From Paracoccaceae bacterium (GTDB lineage: Bacteria > Pseudomonadota > Alphaproteobacteria > Rhodobacterales > Rhodobacteraceae), in assembly GCA_021296235.1 (NCBI GenBank), contig JAGWAS010000013.1:24335-88334 (forward strand): a stretch of DNA of 64,000 nucleotides. Reading direction: 5' to 3'. Made by a program: the position numbers and the translations under genes. Below, piece by piece: positions 54,265 to 63,700 of this stretch. A model generated the notes under the pieces. The model saw only the letters and a list, made by a program, of their open reading frames with translations. It made no database searches and was not told the origin of the DNA. The first letter of the stretch is position 1. Each line of letters starts with the position of its first letter.

Positions 54265-55362
54265 ATGAATGTGAGCGCATTCGCCGGTGTTCGGCGGGAT
54301 AACATTGAGCCATATATTGCAGGCGAGGATCGGATCGACGGTCAGGAAAACGTCCTGAAGTTGAGTTCGAACGAGAACCCGTTCGGGCCAGGCCAGCTTG
54401 CGCGAACCGCACTCGTGGAGTCCTTGAATTCGCCTGAACGCTATCCGCCACAGGATCATGCAGCGCTGCGCACGGCAATTGCCGAGGCACACGGGCTGGA
54501 GCCGGAGCGGATCGTTTGCGGTGCCGGCTCCGACGAAATACTCGGACTGCTTTGCAGAGCGTTCGCCGGTCGGGGGGACGAGGTGATCCATACCCACCAC
54601 GGATTCCTGATGTATCCGATTTTTGCCCGGGCAGCCGGTGCCGAACCGGTCGAGGTCAATGAAAACGAGCGTCGCGTTGACGTGGAAAAGATCCTTGCTT
54701 CCGTTACGACAAGGACGCGCATCATTTTCGTTGCCAATCCAAACAATCCGACCGGCACCATGATCAGTGGTATGGAGCTTGAGCGACTTGCCGATGGAAT
54801 TCCGGACAATGTGCTGCTGGTTCTGGATGGGGCATATGCCGAATATGCAGACGGTTACGACGGAGGTGCGTCATTGACGGAAACCAGACCGAACGTTGTC
54901 ATGACGCGGACATTCTCGAAAATTCATGGTTTGGCGTCGCTGAGGATTGGATACGGTTATGGACCAGAGCCGGTGATCGACATGCTCAACAGGATCAGGG
55001 GGCCGTTCAATGTAAGTGGCCCGGCGCAACTCGCCGCGGCGGCGGCGGTGGGCGATGTCGACCATGTCCGCCGAAGCCGGCTGCACAATTCAAGGATGCG
55101 CCAACTGATGGCCGCGAGGCTTGAACAAGCCGGTGTTCCTTCCGATCAGTCCCATGCCAACTTCATTCTGGCAAGATTCGGAAGTGCCGCGGAAGCGGCC
55201 GCATGCGACAAGTGCCTTCGAAATGCCGGGATCTTGGTTCGCAGAACTGATGCCTACAAGCTCCCCCACTGCCTGCGGATTACGATTGGCGATGTCGTGA
55301 ATTGCGAGGTTGTATGCGGTGTGATTGCCGAATTCATGGCAGCGAGGGACAAGGATCAATGA
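54265..55362 (+). CDS. hisC: Histidinol-phosphate aminotransferase
   Basis: Class II PLP aminotransferase of 365 residues acting in histidine synthesis, and in many alphaproteobacteria also on aromatic amino acid precursors. Seen are KLSSNENPFGPGQLA, VCGAGSDEILGLLCRAFAG, IIFVANPNNPTGTMI, LVLDGAYAEYAD and the Schiff-base Lys in TFSKIHGLASLRIGYG. Its TGA overlaps the start of tyrC by four bases. The pairing with tyrC suggests service in the tyrosine/phenylalanine branch. Confidence 0.93.
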   Translation: MNVSAFAGVRRDNIEPYIAGEDRIDGQENVLKLSSNENPFGPGQLARTALVESLNSPERYPPQDHAALRTAIAEAHGLEPERIVCGAGSDEILGLLCRAFAGRGDEVIHTHHGFLMYPIFARAAGAEPVEVNENERRVDVEKILASVTTRTRIIFVANPNNPTGTMISGMELERLADGIPDNVLLVLDGAYAEYADGYDGGASLTETRPNVVMTRTFSKIHGLASLRIGYGYGPEPVIDMLNRIRGPFNVSGPAQLAAAAAVGDVDHVRRSRLHNSRMRQLMAARLEQAGVPSDQSHANFILARFGSAAEAAACDKCLRNAGILVRRTDAYKLPHCLRITIGDVVNCEVVCGVIAEFMAARDKDQ

Positions 55363-56282
55363 TCTATCGGCGCATTGCATTGATTGGGATGGGCCTCGTT
55401 GCCTCGTCAATCGCGCTTGCGGCGAAGAGGCATGGGCTGGCCGAAAGGATTGATGGACACGCCAAATCCGCCTCCACATCCGAACTGGCGGTGGAGCGCG
55501 GTCTTGTCGACAAAATGCATGCGACACCGGAGGAAGCGGTTGATGGCGCAGACCTCGTGGTGCTTTGCACGCCTGTGAGCGCATTCGGCAGTATTGTCGA
55601 GCGCATCGCTCCCTTCCTTGGAAAGGGAGCCACGCTGAGCGATGTTGGTTCAGTGAAATCCCACGTCATCAAGACCGTAGCACCCCTGGTGCCCGAGGAT
55701 GTGCATTTCATCCCGGCCCACCCGATCGCCGGAACCGAACATTCCGGTCCGCAGTCGGGCTTTGCCGAGCTGTTTGAAGGCCGTTGGTGCATTCTTACTC
55801 CCGGGGCGGACGCTGACCAGGAGGCGGTTGACCGGCTCGCCGGATTTTGGAACGCAATGGGTGCGCAGGTTGATTTCATGGATGCTGATCACCACGATCT
55901 TGTGCTGGCCGTAACCTCCCACGCGCCGCATCTCATCGCCTACACGATGGTCGGCGTCGCCGATCATTTGCGCAGGGTAACCAGTTCGGAGGTGATAAAA
56001 TACTCTGCTGCCGGTTTCAGGGATTTCACCCGGATCGCAGCATCGGATCCTACCATGTGGCGCGATGTGTTTCTCGGCAACAAACAGGCGACCCTGGAGA
56101 TTCTTGGACGCTTCACCGAGGAGTTATTCGCCCTGCAGAGGGCCATAAGAACCGATCAGGGTGATGTGCTGCACAAATATTTCCGTGAGACCAGGGAGAT
56201 TCGCCGCGGGATCATTGAGGCCGGCCAGGATACTGCGCTCTCCGACTTTGGAAGACGGAAGGACTCCGAAAACCAACCCTGA
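55359..56282 (+). CDS. tyrC: Prephenate/arogenate dehydrogenase
   Basis: 307-residue NAD-dependent dehydrogenase of tyrosine synthesis. The nucleotide motif is IALIGMGLVASSIALAA (GxGLxxxS). The substrate-binding block is TLSDVGSVKSHVI, HFIPAHPIAGTEHSGPQ and AVTSHAPHLIAYTM with the catalytic His. FRDFTRIAASDPTMWRDVF is typical. ATG 55359 overlaps the hisC stop in ATGA, so the frame upstream of it is ignored. Prephenate versus arogenate cannot be separated here. Confidence 0.92.
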   Translation: MIYRRIALIGMGLVASSIALAAKRHGLAERIDGHAKSASTSELAVERGLVDKMHATPEEAVDGADLVVLCTPVSAFGSIVERIAPFLGKGATLSDVGSVKSHVIKTVAPLVPEDVHFIPAHPIAGTEHSGPQSGFAELFEGRWCILTPGADADQEAVDRLAGFWNAMGAQVDFMDADHHDLVLAVTSHAPHLIAYTMVGVADHLRRVTSSEVIKYSAAGFRDFTRIAASDPTMWRDVFLGNKQATLEILGRFTEELFALQRAIRTDQGDVLHKYFRETREIRRGIIEAGQDTALSDFGRRKDSENQP

Positions 56283-56291
56283 GATGCCGCT

Positions 56292-57287
56292 TCATGAACA
56301 GATGCGGAGCGGCGGGAATTTGCCGATCTTCAAGTCGTCGAGGAGTCCTCCCAAAAATCCGCGAATGCCGATTTTGCCGTTTGTCAGAGTCAATTGGGCT
56401 TCGTTGCCGTTGACCGCAAGAGCGGCAATGCGGAGCGCGATGGAACCGAATGAATCCAAAGCAAGTGAATTCTGCCCCAGCAGGTCAGCAAGCTGCGATG
56501 GGTCGCTTGCTGACAAGGTGATCGGGCCGGAGGCGAGGCCGCTTTCATCGAATGATATGTCCGATTCGCCCTGAAGTGCGATCGAAGGCCATGCCAAGGT
56601 CGCTTCCGGAACGCGCAGTGCCAGCAATCTTCCTGCACCTCCGGCACAGGTTGAGCCGCTGAGGGGACGGTTGAATTCCAAATCCGCTCTCAAAACAAGC
56701 CGTCCGTCTCCGGCAGGAACCGGGATGGCATGGCTCCCTTCCGGCGGCGGGGCCGGCTCCGGAATTTCGGTGCTGAGCGAGAATTCATAACTGTTGCCGT
56801 TTTCACCCTTTTGGCGCAGGGCAATAAGCACCGACTCCACGCTCAGGGGCAGGCCGTCGACCGAAAGTCGTTCGGTCTCCACCACAAACCGCTCAATTTC
56901 CGAATTCCTGCCATCGGTTTTGAGGCTTGCCCGCAACCCCTTCGACCTGACGGAATGGGTCCGCCCCGAAATCTCAAATTCCTGTTCCTCGGGCCAAACG
57001 GCGATTATGTGATTGGTCGAGTAGATCAGCATCAGCAATTGGAAATACGGTGCCCGCCACTCAGTTCCATTTTTTGGATCGGCGATGACAAGTTCGTCCA
57101 ATGTTGCGTCAAGCCTGTATGGGTAGCCTCGGATGCGCAGATCGGAGTAGTTCACCGTCAGTCCGGAGTCCTGCAATTGGGCAGAGAGTGCCATCAGGGA
57201 ATCCCTGACGATCCTCTGGCTGATGAACCAGAGTGCCGACCAGATCGTAAAGGCGGCAAGAATGAGAGCGACAATTGCCCGGTACAT
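56292..57287 (-). CDS. DUF2125 family protein
   Basis: 331 residues with an N-terminal membrane anchor (MYRAIVALILAAFTIWSALW) and an extracytoplasmic beta-rich remainder. Family-like segments are LTVNYSDLRIRGYPYRLDAT and GLASGPITLSASDPSQLADL. DUF2125 proteins are found in alphaproteobacteria near tyrC and chaC, without known function; AsmA-like lipid handling is conceivable. ATG 57287 has no strong ribosome site. It is divergent from chaC and converges with tyrC. Confidence 0.82.
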   Translation of the reverse strand: MYRAIVALILAAFTIWSALWFISQRIVRDSLMALSAQLQDSGLTVNYSDLRIRGYPYRLDATLDELVIADPKNGTEWRAPYFQLLMLIYSTNHIIAVWPEEQEFEISGRTHSVRSKGLRASLKTDGRNSEIERFVVETERLSVDGLPLSVESVLIALRQKGENGNSYEFSLSTEIPEPAPPPEGSHAIPVPAGDGRLVLRADLEFNRPLSGSTCAGGAGRLLALRVPEATLAWPSIALQGESDISFDESGLASGPITLSASDPSQLADLLGQNSLALDSFGSIALRIAALAVNGNEAQLTLTNGKIGIRGFLGGLLDDLKIGKFPPLRICS

Positions 57288-57338
57288 CGCTTGTCTGTAT
57301 TTGCCGGTGTTCCGCAAATCAACAGCGGGAAGGAAAGC

Positions 57339-57890
57339 ATGGGGCATGCGATGGACAGCAAGTTGCCGTTTTTTGGCTATGGATCACTGCTGTGGAGGCC
57401 CGGCTTCAGGCCCGCCATGTCACAACACGGCAAATTGGAAGGCTACAGCAGGTCATTTTGCATGCATTCGGTCCACCATCGGGGTTCAAGGGAGAGTCCG
57501 GGATTGGTGTTGGCACTGGATCGCTGTTCCGGTTCCAGTTGCGAAGGAATCGTGCTGTGGGCGGAACCGTCCGAACATGACCGTGTGCTTGCCCAAATCA
57601 GGGAACGGGAACTCGTTACCTCAGCTTACAGTGAGGAGGTTGTTGATGTGGCCTTGCCCGGAGGCGGGCGAACGGAGGCGATTGCCTATGTCGTGGACAG
57701 GCACCACCACCAGTATTGTGGCGAGTTGCCTCCGGAACAGCAGGCTGAAATCATCGCTCGTGCCAGCGGGGTCAGCGGCATGAATCGGGATTATTTGCGG
57801 AGGACTGTGCAAAGGTTTGAAGAACTCGGAATTTCTGATCCTGGCCTTTTGGAGATTGATCGCCTGGTTGAGGGGATCAAGGGTCGCTGA
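57339..57890 (+). CDS. Gamma-glutamylcyclotransferase, ChaC-like
   Basis: 183 residues. The fold-defining PFFGYGSLLWRPGF is followed by SRSFCMHSVHHRGSRESPGL, GIVLWAEPSEHDRVL and the helix VLAQIRERELVTSAY, where the family places its catalytic Glu. ChaC enzymes cut glutathione to 5-oxoproline and Cys-Gly. ATG 57339 is five bases after AAGGA; ATG 57351 is an alternative. Its end overlaps the convergent NfeD gene by 14 bases. Confidence 0.9.
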   Translation: MGHAMDSKLPFFGYGSLLWRPGFRPAMSQHGKLEGYSRSFCMHSVHHRGSRESPGLVLALDRCSGSSCEGIVLWAEPSEHDRVLAQIRERELVTSAYSEEVVDVALPGGGRTEAIAYVVDRHHHQYCGELPPEQQAEIIARASGVSGMNRDYLRRTVQRFEELGISDPGLLEIDRLVEGIKGR

Positions 57891-58341
57891 TCCGTTCGAC
57901 AATCAAGGTTGAACCCTCAACCGATGTGACCTTAACTGAATCTCCGGATGCAGGTTCATCCGCGGGGTCGCAGCGTGCATGCCAGCGAACCCCGTTCACC
58001 ATGACCTTGCCTTCCCCGTGATCAAAATCGATCACCTGCGCAATCTGCCCGACCGCCCTCATCGCCGGATCATTGAGGGATTCGGCCGTTCCCTTGGCAC
58101 TGCTGAATCGAAGTTTTGTGTAGCGTCCGGCAATTGTCATCACAATTCCGAGAACTGCAAACAGCGATGCTTGGGCCTCGCCCGACAAGCCGGGGACCAG
58201 CGCAAGGATTCCTGCGACCGCCAAAGCGGAAAGCGCCGGCCAGAGAAGGAGAGTTGTCGTGGACACCATCTCGACAGCGCCGAGGGCAAGCGCTGCGACA
58301 ACCCACCAGACCGGTGAAATTCCCTCAAGGAAGTTGAGCAT
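57877..58341 (-). CDS. NfeD family membrane protein
   Basis: 154 residues: two to three N-terminal helices (WWVVAALALGAVEMVSTTTL, ALSALAVAGILALVPGL, ASLFAVLGIVMTIAGRY) and a C-terminal OB-fold domain (GKVMVNGVRWHARCDPADEP, SGDSVKVTSVEGSTLIVE). This is the short NfeD form without a protease domain. It is six bases downstream of the stomatin gene, the universal NfeD-SPFH pairing. Role in membrane microdomains is inferred from the family. Confidence 0.9.
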   Translation of the reverse strand: MLNFLEGISPVWWVVAALALGAVEMVSTTTLLLWPALSALAVAGILALVPGLSGEAQASLFAVLGIVMTIAGRYTKLRFSSAKGTAESLNDPAMRAVGQIAQVIDFDHGEGKVMVNGVRWHARCDPADEPASGDSVKVTSVEGSTLIVERISDP

Positions 58342-58347
58342 GTTCGA

Positions 58348-59307
58348 TCAGTTCCGGGCAGACCTGCCCTTTGACATTGCTTCCCCGGCCAACTCTGCGA
58401 TTCCGGCTACGGAGCCGAGCACGGAGCTTGCTTCCAGCGGCATCATGATGGTTTTGGAATTCGATGAGGATGCGATGCCGGCCAGAGCTTCCGTATATTT
58501 CTGTGCAATGAAATAGTTGACCGCCTGAATGTCGCCCTCGGCAATCGACTTCGACACCAGCTGGGTTGCCTTGGCTTCGGCGGACGCCTCCCGCTCCCGA
58601 GCCTCTGCGTCCAGAAAGGCGGCTTGACGCCGGCCTTCGGCTTCAAGAATTTGTGATTGCTTCAAGCCCTCTGCGCGCAGGATGGCCGACTGCTTGTCCC
58701 CCTCAGCCTGCAACACTTCCGCCCGCTTGTCGCGTTCGGCCTTCATCTGCCTTGCCATGGCCTCGGAAATATCTGGCGGGGGAAGAAGATCCTTGATCTC
58801 CACTCTCGTTACCTTCACCCCCCAAGGCTTTACCGCTTCGTCGATGACATTCAGCAGGCGCGAATTGATAAGATCCCGGTTGGACAGTGACTCGTCAAGG
58901 TCCATTGCGCCGATGACGGAACGAATATTGGTCTGAGTTAGGTTCTCAAGTGCCATCAGGAGATCCCGAACCTCATAGGCCGCCCGTTCGGCCTCAACGA
59001 CCTGATAGAAGGCGATGGCGTCGGCTGAAATCATTGCATTGTCTCGGGTGATCACGTCCTGCGATCCGACATTCAGGACCGATTCCATCATGTTGATTTT
59101 CGCACCGACCTTCTCAACCAACGGAACGATAACCCTTAGGCCGGGTTTCTGGATTCGGCAGAGTTTTCCGAACCTTTCAATCGTCCAATTTTCGCCCTGC
59201 GGTACAGACTTGACCATGAGCATGACAAAAATGATGCCAAAAACGACCAGAATGACGGCCAGGATCGATTGGTTCGGAATGTTGGCCTCAGCCAGAAAAT
59301 TCTCCAT
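58348..59307 (-). CDS. SPFH/stomatin-like protein
   Basis: 319 residues with one N-terminal membrane segment (ILAVILVVFGIIFVMLMV), an SPFH domain (PQGENWTIERFGKLCRIQKP, VITRDNAMISADAIAFYQVV, LTQTNIRSVIGAMDLDESL) and a C-terminal coiled coil rich in Ala and Glu (AEGDKQSAILRAEGLKQSQI). It is the QmcA/stomatin type that forms membrane-bound rings. ATG 59307 is the family start; the frame continuing to 59871 is spurious. It is divergent from the ExbB-like gene across a 151-base spacer. Confidence 0.92.
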   Translation of the reverse strand: MENFLAEANIPNQSILAVILVVFGIIFVMLMVKSVPQGENWTIERFGKLCRIQKPGLRVIVPLVEKVGAKINMMESVLNVGSQDVITRDNAMISADAIAFYQVVEAERAAYEVRDLLMALENLTQTNIRSVIGAMDLDESLSNRDLINSRLLNVIDEAVKPWGVKVTRVEIKDLLPPPDISEAMARQMKAERDKRAEVLQAEGDKQSAILRAEGLKQSQILEAEGRRQAAFLDAEAREREASAEAKATQLVSKSIAEGDIQAVNYFIAQKYTEALAGIASSSNSKTIMMPLEASSVLGSVAGIAELAGEAMSKGRSARN

Positions 59308-59458
59308 TGCGACCTCATGTGGATTGCGGTGATTCAGATTATGGACCGCCCGTATATATTCGCAATCACGGGCCAAGATAAGTTGAATGTTGTTTGAGTC
59401 GGTTCCACAATCTAAGGTGGGAGGAATAGAGGTGTAGCAGGCGAGCGGAGTTGCGGCA

Positions 59459-60715
59459 ATGAAGAGTGCTGAAGGCATGGAACACGGACAGTTCGCCATG
59501 CCCGTGCAACAGGTGACCGTGATGGTGGCCGTGCTTGCCCTTGTCCTTGCCGGTTCCTTCATGGCGTTCGGTTTCGTTGAGCCGATATTTCTTGCGAACA
59601 GATATCTGAACGGCGTGATCCTTGGTGTTTTCTTCGTTGGGATATTGGCCTGCTTCTGGCAGGTTCTGCAGATTGCCGTTTCGGTGATTTGGTTTGAGAG
59701 GTTCCTGGAGGGCAGCAGAGACGACTCAAACGCCGTGTCCAAGGCACCCCGGCTGCTGGCGCCGCTGGCGGGTATGCTGGGCTCGCATGGGGTAAAAAAA
59801 CAAATTTCAACCAATTCCGCCAGATCCATTCTGGAGTCCGTTGCATCGCGAATGGATGAAGCGCGGGACAATTCGCGCTATCTGTCGAATCTTCTGATCT
59901 TTCTTGGGCTGCTCGGGACCTTTTACGGCTTGGCAATCACCGTGCCGGCGGTGGTGGACACAATCCGGTCATTGGCTCCGTCCGAGGGAGAGAGCAGCAT
60001 TCAAGTGTTCAGCCGGCTCATGGATGGGCTGGAACGGCAGCTTGCGGGAATGGGAACGGCTTTTTCATCTTCGCTCCTGGGGTTGGCGGGGTCTCTTGTG
60101 GTCGGTCTTCTGGATCTGTTCGCCGGGCAGGCTCAAAACCGGTTTTACCGTCAATTGGAGGAGTGGCTTTCGGGCATTACGAGGGTGGGCTTTGGTCAGA
60201 CACTGGGTGATGCCGAGGGATCAGAACCATCCATTTCCGCCACCGCGGTCGCCGGGCTGATGGAGCATATCTCCGAGTTGCACCGAATCCTTGAGGAATC
60301 CGAAATCGAGAGATCGCAGCTTGTTGCCAACATAAACAGTCTCAACACCACCCTTGGCGGACTCGCAGAAAGGATGGATGCGCAGATCTCCATCCAGCAG
60401 CGTCAGATTGACGAAGGCATTGGCACATCGCAATTGATCAATGAAATGGCGGGCCAGCAGAAGCTGATGTCGGATGAGCTTGCCAAGGTGGCGGTGGAAC
60501 TGGCATTGCCTGAGGCCCGGCTGCATCTCAGGAACATTGATGCGATGCTTTGCCGGATGTCCGAGGAGAACAGGGATTCCAGGCAGGACATGGTCGAGCA
60601 GATGCGTGCCGAAATGAACGAATTGATCAGTGCAGTGCGCAACCTGAACGACCCGTATCAGGACCCGTCGGCGAACAATTCGGGGAGATTGCCACCGCAG
60701 ACCGACGAGGCCTGA
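59459..60715 (+). CDS. MotA/TolQ/ExbB-type proton channel protein with coiled-coil tail
   Basis: 418 residues. Four membrane segments: VTVMVAVLALVLAGSFMAFG (about 19-38), a second at about 48-78, YLSNLLIFLGLLGTFYGLAI (about 142-161) and GMGTAFSSSLLGLAGSLVVG (about 198-217). The last two are the core MotA/ExbB motifs lining the proton path. The cytoplasmic tail from about residue 240 is coiled-coil (ISELHRILEESEIERSQLVA). ATG 59459 follows GGAG at eight bases. The next gene starts four bases after the stop, so the two are coupled. By analogy with MotAB/ExbBD it should form a pentamer around a dimer of the next protein. What it drives is not known. Confidence 0.88.
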   Translation: MKSAEGMEHGQFAMPVQQVTVMVAVLALVLAGSFMAFGFVEPIFLANRYLNGVILGVFFVGILACFWQVLQIAVSVIWFERFLEGSRDDSNAVSKAPRLLAPLAGMLGSHGVKKQISTNSARSILESVASRMDEARDNSRYLSNLLIFLGLLGTFYGLAITVPAVVDTIRSLAPSEGESSIQVFSRLMDGLERQLAGMGTAFSSSLLGLAGSLVVGLLDLFAGQAQNRFYRQLEEWLSGITRVGFGQTLGDAEGSEPSISATAVAGLMEHISELHRILEESEIERSQLVANINSLNTTLGGLAERMDAQISIQQRQIDEGIGTSQLINEMAGQQKLMSDELAKVAVELALPEARLHLRNIDAMLCRMSEENRDSRQDMVEQMRAEMNELISAVRNLNDPYQDPSANNSGRLPPQTDEA

Positions 60716-60718
60716 CCG

Positions 60719-63700
60719 ATGTCTCTTGCAAGACGGACAGGGCGGGGGGTTACGACCAGCATTTGGACCGGCTTCGTCGACGCCATGACGGGGCTCCTGC
60801 TGGTGCTCACCTTTGTTCTCACGATGTTTGCGATCGTGCAGTTTGTCCTGAGTGGAATGATATCGAGCCAATCCGACGAACTGGCGGCGCTTGATCGGCG
60901 AATTGCGAACCTCAACCTGACGGTCTCTGAGGGCGACGAGGAGCGCAGGCGGCTCGTGCTGCAGATCACCGGATTGACCGAGGATCTCGGGCTCAGGGAC
61001 AGCAGGATTTCGGAACTTGAGATAGCGCTTGAAGGCAAGGAACTTGATCTTCGGGATGCGGCCGAGGAATCGACCTCGCGGCAGATTCTGATCAATGAAC
61101 TGACCTCTGACCGGGATCGCGGTCTTGCGGAAATTGGCGGCCTTCAGATCCAACTGGCGGACATTCGCTCCTCACTTGCCAAGGCGGTGGATCAACTTGA
61201 GGAGTTGGTGGCCCAGCGGGCCGAACTTGCAGTCAAACTTGAAGAATCTGGTGAGGCCAACAGGCTGGTTGAGGCGGACCGGGACCGGGTGGTCGCACTG
61301 TTGGCACTGGCAAATGCCGAGTCGGCAAAGCTTGTGGAGGAGGTAACGAACGCAGAGAAAAAGGAGCAGGGCTACCTCGCAGACATTGAGGCGTTGCAGC
61401 TGGCGCTCGGGCGAGCAGAAGGTGAAAGGGATCGCGAATCTGGGCGGATTGTGGACTTGTTGGCGAGCCTTGAGCGCGCAACCGAAAGATTGGCAAGTGA
61501 AACCTCGCGTGCGGACACGGCCGAAACGGCGCGCCTCAAGGCGCTTGAGGACATCGCGGCACTGCAAGAGGCTCTTGGGGCCGCGACACGTGAGAGCAAT
61601 GCGCGCCGGGCGACCATTCTCGCATTTGAATCCCAAGTTGCCGGTCTGGAGGAAAGGATCGTGTCGCTGGTGCAGCAAAACCTTGATGCAGAGAGTCTCC
61701 AAACCGCCACATTGGAGGAACTGGAGAGTGTCAGGCAGGAGAACCAGCTGCTTTTGGCCCGGACGGATGAGGCCGCCGATGACCTGATTGCGATGGATCT
61801 GGATCTTGCGGCAAAGCGCAAGGAAGCAGAGGAAACACTGACTTTGCTTGCTGCGACCGAACAGGCGCGGATTGAACTGGAGGCATCTCTGGTCGCGCTG
61901 CGTCAGGAATTCAAGCGGGCAGTGGAGCAACTGACGCAGATCAGGTCCGAGCGGGAGGCCGCATTGGTCACGCAATCGAACTTGGAATCGGATCTGGCAA
62001 GCCGTCAGTCGGCCTTGGACAGGACGGTCGTGGAGCGTGACGAGGCAACCCGTGCGATTGCGAAGTTGGAAGCTGAATTGAACTTCGCCAGAGACGAGGT
62101 GGCGGCGCTTCGCAGGGCGCAAGATGACGCCGAAAACCGGATTGCCGCCGCCGGTCGCGATCTTGAGGCTGGAGCGCAGGCGAGGGCGGCACTCCAATCC
62201 CGACTTTCCGTAAGGGAAGAGGAGTATCGGACTGCCCTCGGCGAGATTGAGGCACTGAGTGCACGGCTTTCCGAGGAACAGGCGAGGGCCTTGAAGTTTG
62301 AGGCCGGACTGAATGCCGCGAATGATGAGATTGAGGCACTGCGCAGGGCGCAAGATGACGCCGAAAACCGGATTGCCGCCGCCGGTCGCGATCTTGAGGC
62401 TGGAGTGCAGGCGAGAGCGGAACTCCAATCCCGACTCTCCATAAGGGAAGAGGAATATCGGACTGCCCTCGGCGAGATTGAGGCACTGAGTGCACAGCTT
62501 TCCGAGGAACAGGCGAGGGCTTTGAAGTTTGAGGTCGGATTGGATGCCGCAAATGATGAAATTGAGACTTTGCGCAGGGAGCGGGACGATTCCGAAAACC
62601 GTATTGCCGCTGCCGATCGTGATCTTGAGGTTGGAGCACAAGCACGGGCGGAGCTTCAGTCCCAACTGTCCATAAGGGAAGAGGAGTATCGAACTGCCCT
62701 GGGCGAGATTGAGGCACTGAGTGCAAGGCTTTCCGAGGAACAGGCGAGGGCCTTGAAGTTTGAGGCCGGACTGAATGCCGCAAATGATGAGATTGAGGCG
62801 CTGCGCAGGGTGCAAGATGACGCCGAAAACCGTATTGCCGCCGCCGGTAGAGATATTGAGGCTGGAGTGCAGGCGCAGGCGGAGCTTCAGTCCCAGCTGT
62901 CCATAAGGGAGGAGGAGTATCGAACTGCCCTGGGCGAGATTGAGGCACTGAGTGCGCGGCTTTCCGAGGAACAGGCGGGGGCCTTGAAATTAGAGGCCGG
63001 GCTGAATGCCGCAAATGATGAGATTGAGATTCTGCGCAGGGAGCGGGACGACGCCGAAAACCGGATTGCTGCTGCCATTCGCGATCTTGGGCTTGGAGCG
63101 CAGGCACGGGCGGAGCTTCAGTCCCAACTGTCCATAAGGGAAGAGGAGTATCGAACTGCCCTCGGTGAGATTGAGGCACTGAGTGCGCGGCTTTCCGAGG
63201 AACAGGCGAGGTCCTTGAAATTTGAGGCCGGGCTGAATGCCGCGAATGACGAGATTGAGATTCTGCGCAGGGAGCGGGACGATGCCGAAGGTCGGTTTGC
63301 GATGGCCAGTCGCGGCGTTGAGCTCGGAATGCGAAACATCCAGGCGCAATTGGACCAGAGTAGAGAGGAAAGCAGGGCAATTCTCGAAGACAATGCCCGT
63401 CTCCGGGAATTGCTGGACGAAAGCGACCGTACAGTCGCAAACCTGTCGCTCGAAAAGGAGCAGGCGAACTCCCAGTTGGAGAGCATAGAAAGACAGCTTG
63501 AGGCGGCAACAGAATTGGCGTCCCTGCTGGAAACCGCCCGAATGGAAATGCAACAATCACTAGATCGGGCAACTGAGGAGGCGCAGAAGGAAGCGCGGCA
63601 GGATGCCGAGCGGTTGGCGGACTTGGACGATCAACTCACAGAAAGCAAATCGAAAATCGCCGAATTGGAAGCTGAAAATCGGAGATCCGCATCAGAATTG

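Noticed and set aside
62111..63265. CRISPR array
   Set aside because: The units are 231 bp, contiguous, in frame and coding; there are no short repeats with unique spacers.
61172..63572. Very long minus-strand frames (547 and 534 codons) opposite the coiled-coil gene
   Set aside because: They are antisense shadows created by the biased codons and the 231-bp repeats; the plus-strand frame has the start, ribosome coupling and family similarity.
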